Positions 6,683 to 7,409 of a stretch of DNA of 7,409 nt are shown piece after piece. The DNA lies in assembly GCA_030152425.1 (NCBI GenBank), contig JASLJP010000317.1, positions 1 through 7,409 on the forward strand, read 5' to 3'. The first letter of the stretch is position 1. Each line of letters begins with the position of its first letter. The stretch is from Aquirhabdus sp. (GTDB lineage: Bacteria > Pseudomonadota > Gammaproteobacteria > Pseudomonadales > Moraxellaceae). The notes under the pieces were generated by a model that made no database searches, was not told the origin of the DNA, and was given only the letters and a program-made list of their open reading frames with translations. A program made the position numbers and the translations under genes.

Positions 6683-6688
6683 AAAGGA
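6683..6688 (+). promoter_or_regulatory. Ribosome binding site of the pilZ-like gene
   Basis: AAAGGA lies 6 nt before the ATG at 6695. It is the clearest ribosome site in the window and fixes the start of this gene. Confidence 0.7.
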
Positions 6689-6694
6689 TATGCT

Positions 6695-7342
6695 ATGGAT
6701 GCTACACCCGCAGACGACACCACCGCGCCACTGCTTGAACACAGTGAGCGTCGCCTCGCCTCTCGCATCAACGACACCCTACGGATCAACTATCAGTTGA
6801 TCACGCGGGCGCACGCCATGAAAGATCCGTACGACAGCGCGTTTACCATGCCACGTTATTTTCTGATGCTGGCAGAGCTGGACGAATTGCAATCGGTACA
6901 GCAGCTGTCGATGGGCAAAGTCGCTGCGGCCAGCCCTGACATCGCCCGCGTGCTCGATCTGATGAACAAAAAAATCGACCTCCTCACCGGATCACTCTAC
7001 GACAGCATGGTCGACTCGCTGCTCCCGAGCCCGATGCGTGTCAATATCTCGGAGAGTGGCCTGTCTTTTTATGCGCGTGAGCGTATCGCGCCCGGCTCAC
7101 ATATCCATCTGACCTTAAGCCATCCGAGCAACTCTTTCCATCTCGCTGCGACTGCACGCACGGTCTATGCCGAAGATGAAGATCTGGAAGGATTTCGCAC
7201 AGGAGCCTATTTCATCAGCCTGCATCCCAATGACCGCTCCAAGCTGGCGGACTGTATCCAGCAGCGCACGCGGGAAGAAGCCAAGCTGCAAGAGTATCGT
7301 CTGCCCAGCACCTTTAACCCGGACAACAAAGAAGCGATCTAA
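6695..7342 (+). CDS. PilZ-domain protein, probable cyclic-di-GMP effector
   Basis: 215-residue cytoplasmic protein without signal peptide or membrane segment. The C-terminal part (about 113-190) reads as a PilZ beta-barrel: MRVNISESGLSFYA at 114-127 with the (D/N)xSxxG motif at N117-G122, then strands at about 136-141, 148-158 and 167-176 and a closing helix. The partner motif RxxxR appears as R20-LAS-R24 in SERRLASRINDTLRINYQL near the N-terminus, followed by a likely first strand (27-36). Between them about 60 residues (53-109) look helical, with regular hydrophobic spacing (VLDLMNKKIDLLTGSL). An inserted helical region between PilZ motifs is known in the tetrameric PilZ protein of Xanthomonas. 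PilZ proteins bind cyclic-di-GMP through these two motifs and change partner activity; no partner can be named here. It is divergent from lolC/F and is followed by a strong terminator. The family call is good; ligand binding is inferred. Confidence 0.8.
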   Translation: MDATPADDTTAPLLEHSERRLASRINDTLRINYQLITRAHAMKDPYDSAFTMPRYFLMLAELDELQSVQQLSMGKVAAASPDIARVLDLMNKKIDLLTGSLYDSMVDSLLPSPMRVNISESGLSFYARERIAPGSHIHLTLSHPSNSFHLAATARTVYAEDEDLEGFRTGAYFISLHPNDRSKLADCIQQRTREEAKLQEYRLPSTFNPDNKEAI

Positions 7343-7351
7343 CCCCCTCTG

Positions 7352-7391
7352 CCCGCCGTGGATGGCTTGATCTGCGGCGGGGTTCTTTTTT
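7352..7391 (+). terminator. Intrinsic terminator of the pilZ-like gene
   Basis: CCCGCCGTGGAT (7352-7363) pairs with ATCTGCGGCGGG (7370-7381) as a continuous 12-bp stem including two wobble pairs, with a 6-nt loop GGCTTG. After GTTC comes a run of six T (7386-7391). It starts 9 nt past the stop codon. The remaining bases to the window end show nothing I can support. Confidence 0.88.
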
Positions 7392-7409
7392 AAACCCGGC
7401 GCATCGCCA

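Larger units (their letters stand above)
6159..6694. other. 536-nt divergent intergenic region between lolC/F and the pilZ-like gene
   Basis: No supported gene lies here. The lolC-proximal part (6159-6260) should hold the lolC promoter but shows only weak hexamers; TATTTT on the minus strand near 6192-6197 is one candidate -10. A 10-nt perfect palindrome ATGCTAGCAT lies at 6234-6243, and a bulged inverted repeat at 6259-6301. A probable plus-strand promoter is at 6448-6476 and three hairpins lie between it and pilZ. GCGGGCAAAA occurs at 6297-6306 and 6565-6574, and TGAATACGG at 6541-6549 and 6630-6638. The region is visibly more AT-rich than the flanking genes, as expected for a regulatory spacer. 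Confidence 0.6.

Noticed and set aside
6455..6742. 95-codon open frame on the minus strand across the pilZ start.
   Set aside because: Composition does not look coding, no family is recognisable, it overlaps the start of a well-supported gene, and it has no ribosome site.

Overview
The window looks like a chromosomal stretch from a gammaproteobacterium of the Pseudomonadales, most likely a Moraxellaceae-type organism. Three things suggest this. The first is a Lol lipoprotein exporter with a single LolC/LolE-like subunit. The second is the run pilZ-like / lol / DUF2062 / comEC, which matches from memory the Pseudomonas aeruginosa PA2989-PA2984 neighbourhood. The third is a umuDC operon whose control region has no LexA box. 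Genus cannot be fixed from the sequence. I saw no mobile element, CRISPR array, tRNA or rRNA.

Layout. Positions 1-967 (minus strand) hold a umuDC operon encoding the error-prone DNA polymerase V; umuC runs off the left edge. Positions 968-1062 are its control region, with an imperfect 20-nt palindrome over a possible -10. Positions 1063-3528 (minus) encode ComEC, the inner-membrane DNA-uptake channel of natural transformation. A 79-nt divergent gap follows. Positions 3608-4201 (plus) encode a small DUF2062 membrane protein that converges on lolD with 12 nt between stop codons. Positions 4214-6158 (minus) are the two-gene lolC/F-lolD operon, overlapping by 8 nt. Positions 6159-6694 are a long divergent intergenic region with a possible promoter and three hairpins. 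Positions 6695-7342 (plus) encode a PilZ-type protein, closed by a strong intrinsic terminator at 7352-7391.

How the genes work together. LolF and LolD would form the ATPase that extracts outer-membrane lipoproteins from the inner membrane and hands them to LolA. ComEC would pass single-stranded DNA into the cytoplasm. UmuD and UmuC would make the translesion polymerase used under DNA damage. The PilZ protein is a probable cyclic-di-GMP effector. These are separate functions placed side by side, and I see no evidence for one new multi-gene system.

The points most worth a second look are residue-level or regulatory. UmuD has Asn where the self-cleavage site normally has Gly. ComEC has substitutions in two metallo-beta-lactamase motifs. 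The PilZ domain appears split by a helical insertion. The pilZ leader is structured, and the umuDC operator is not a LexA box.
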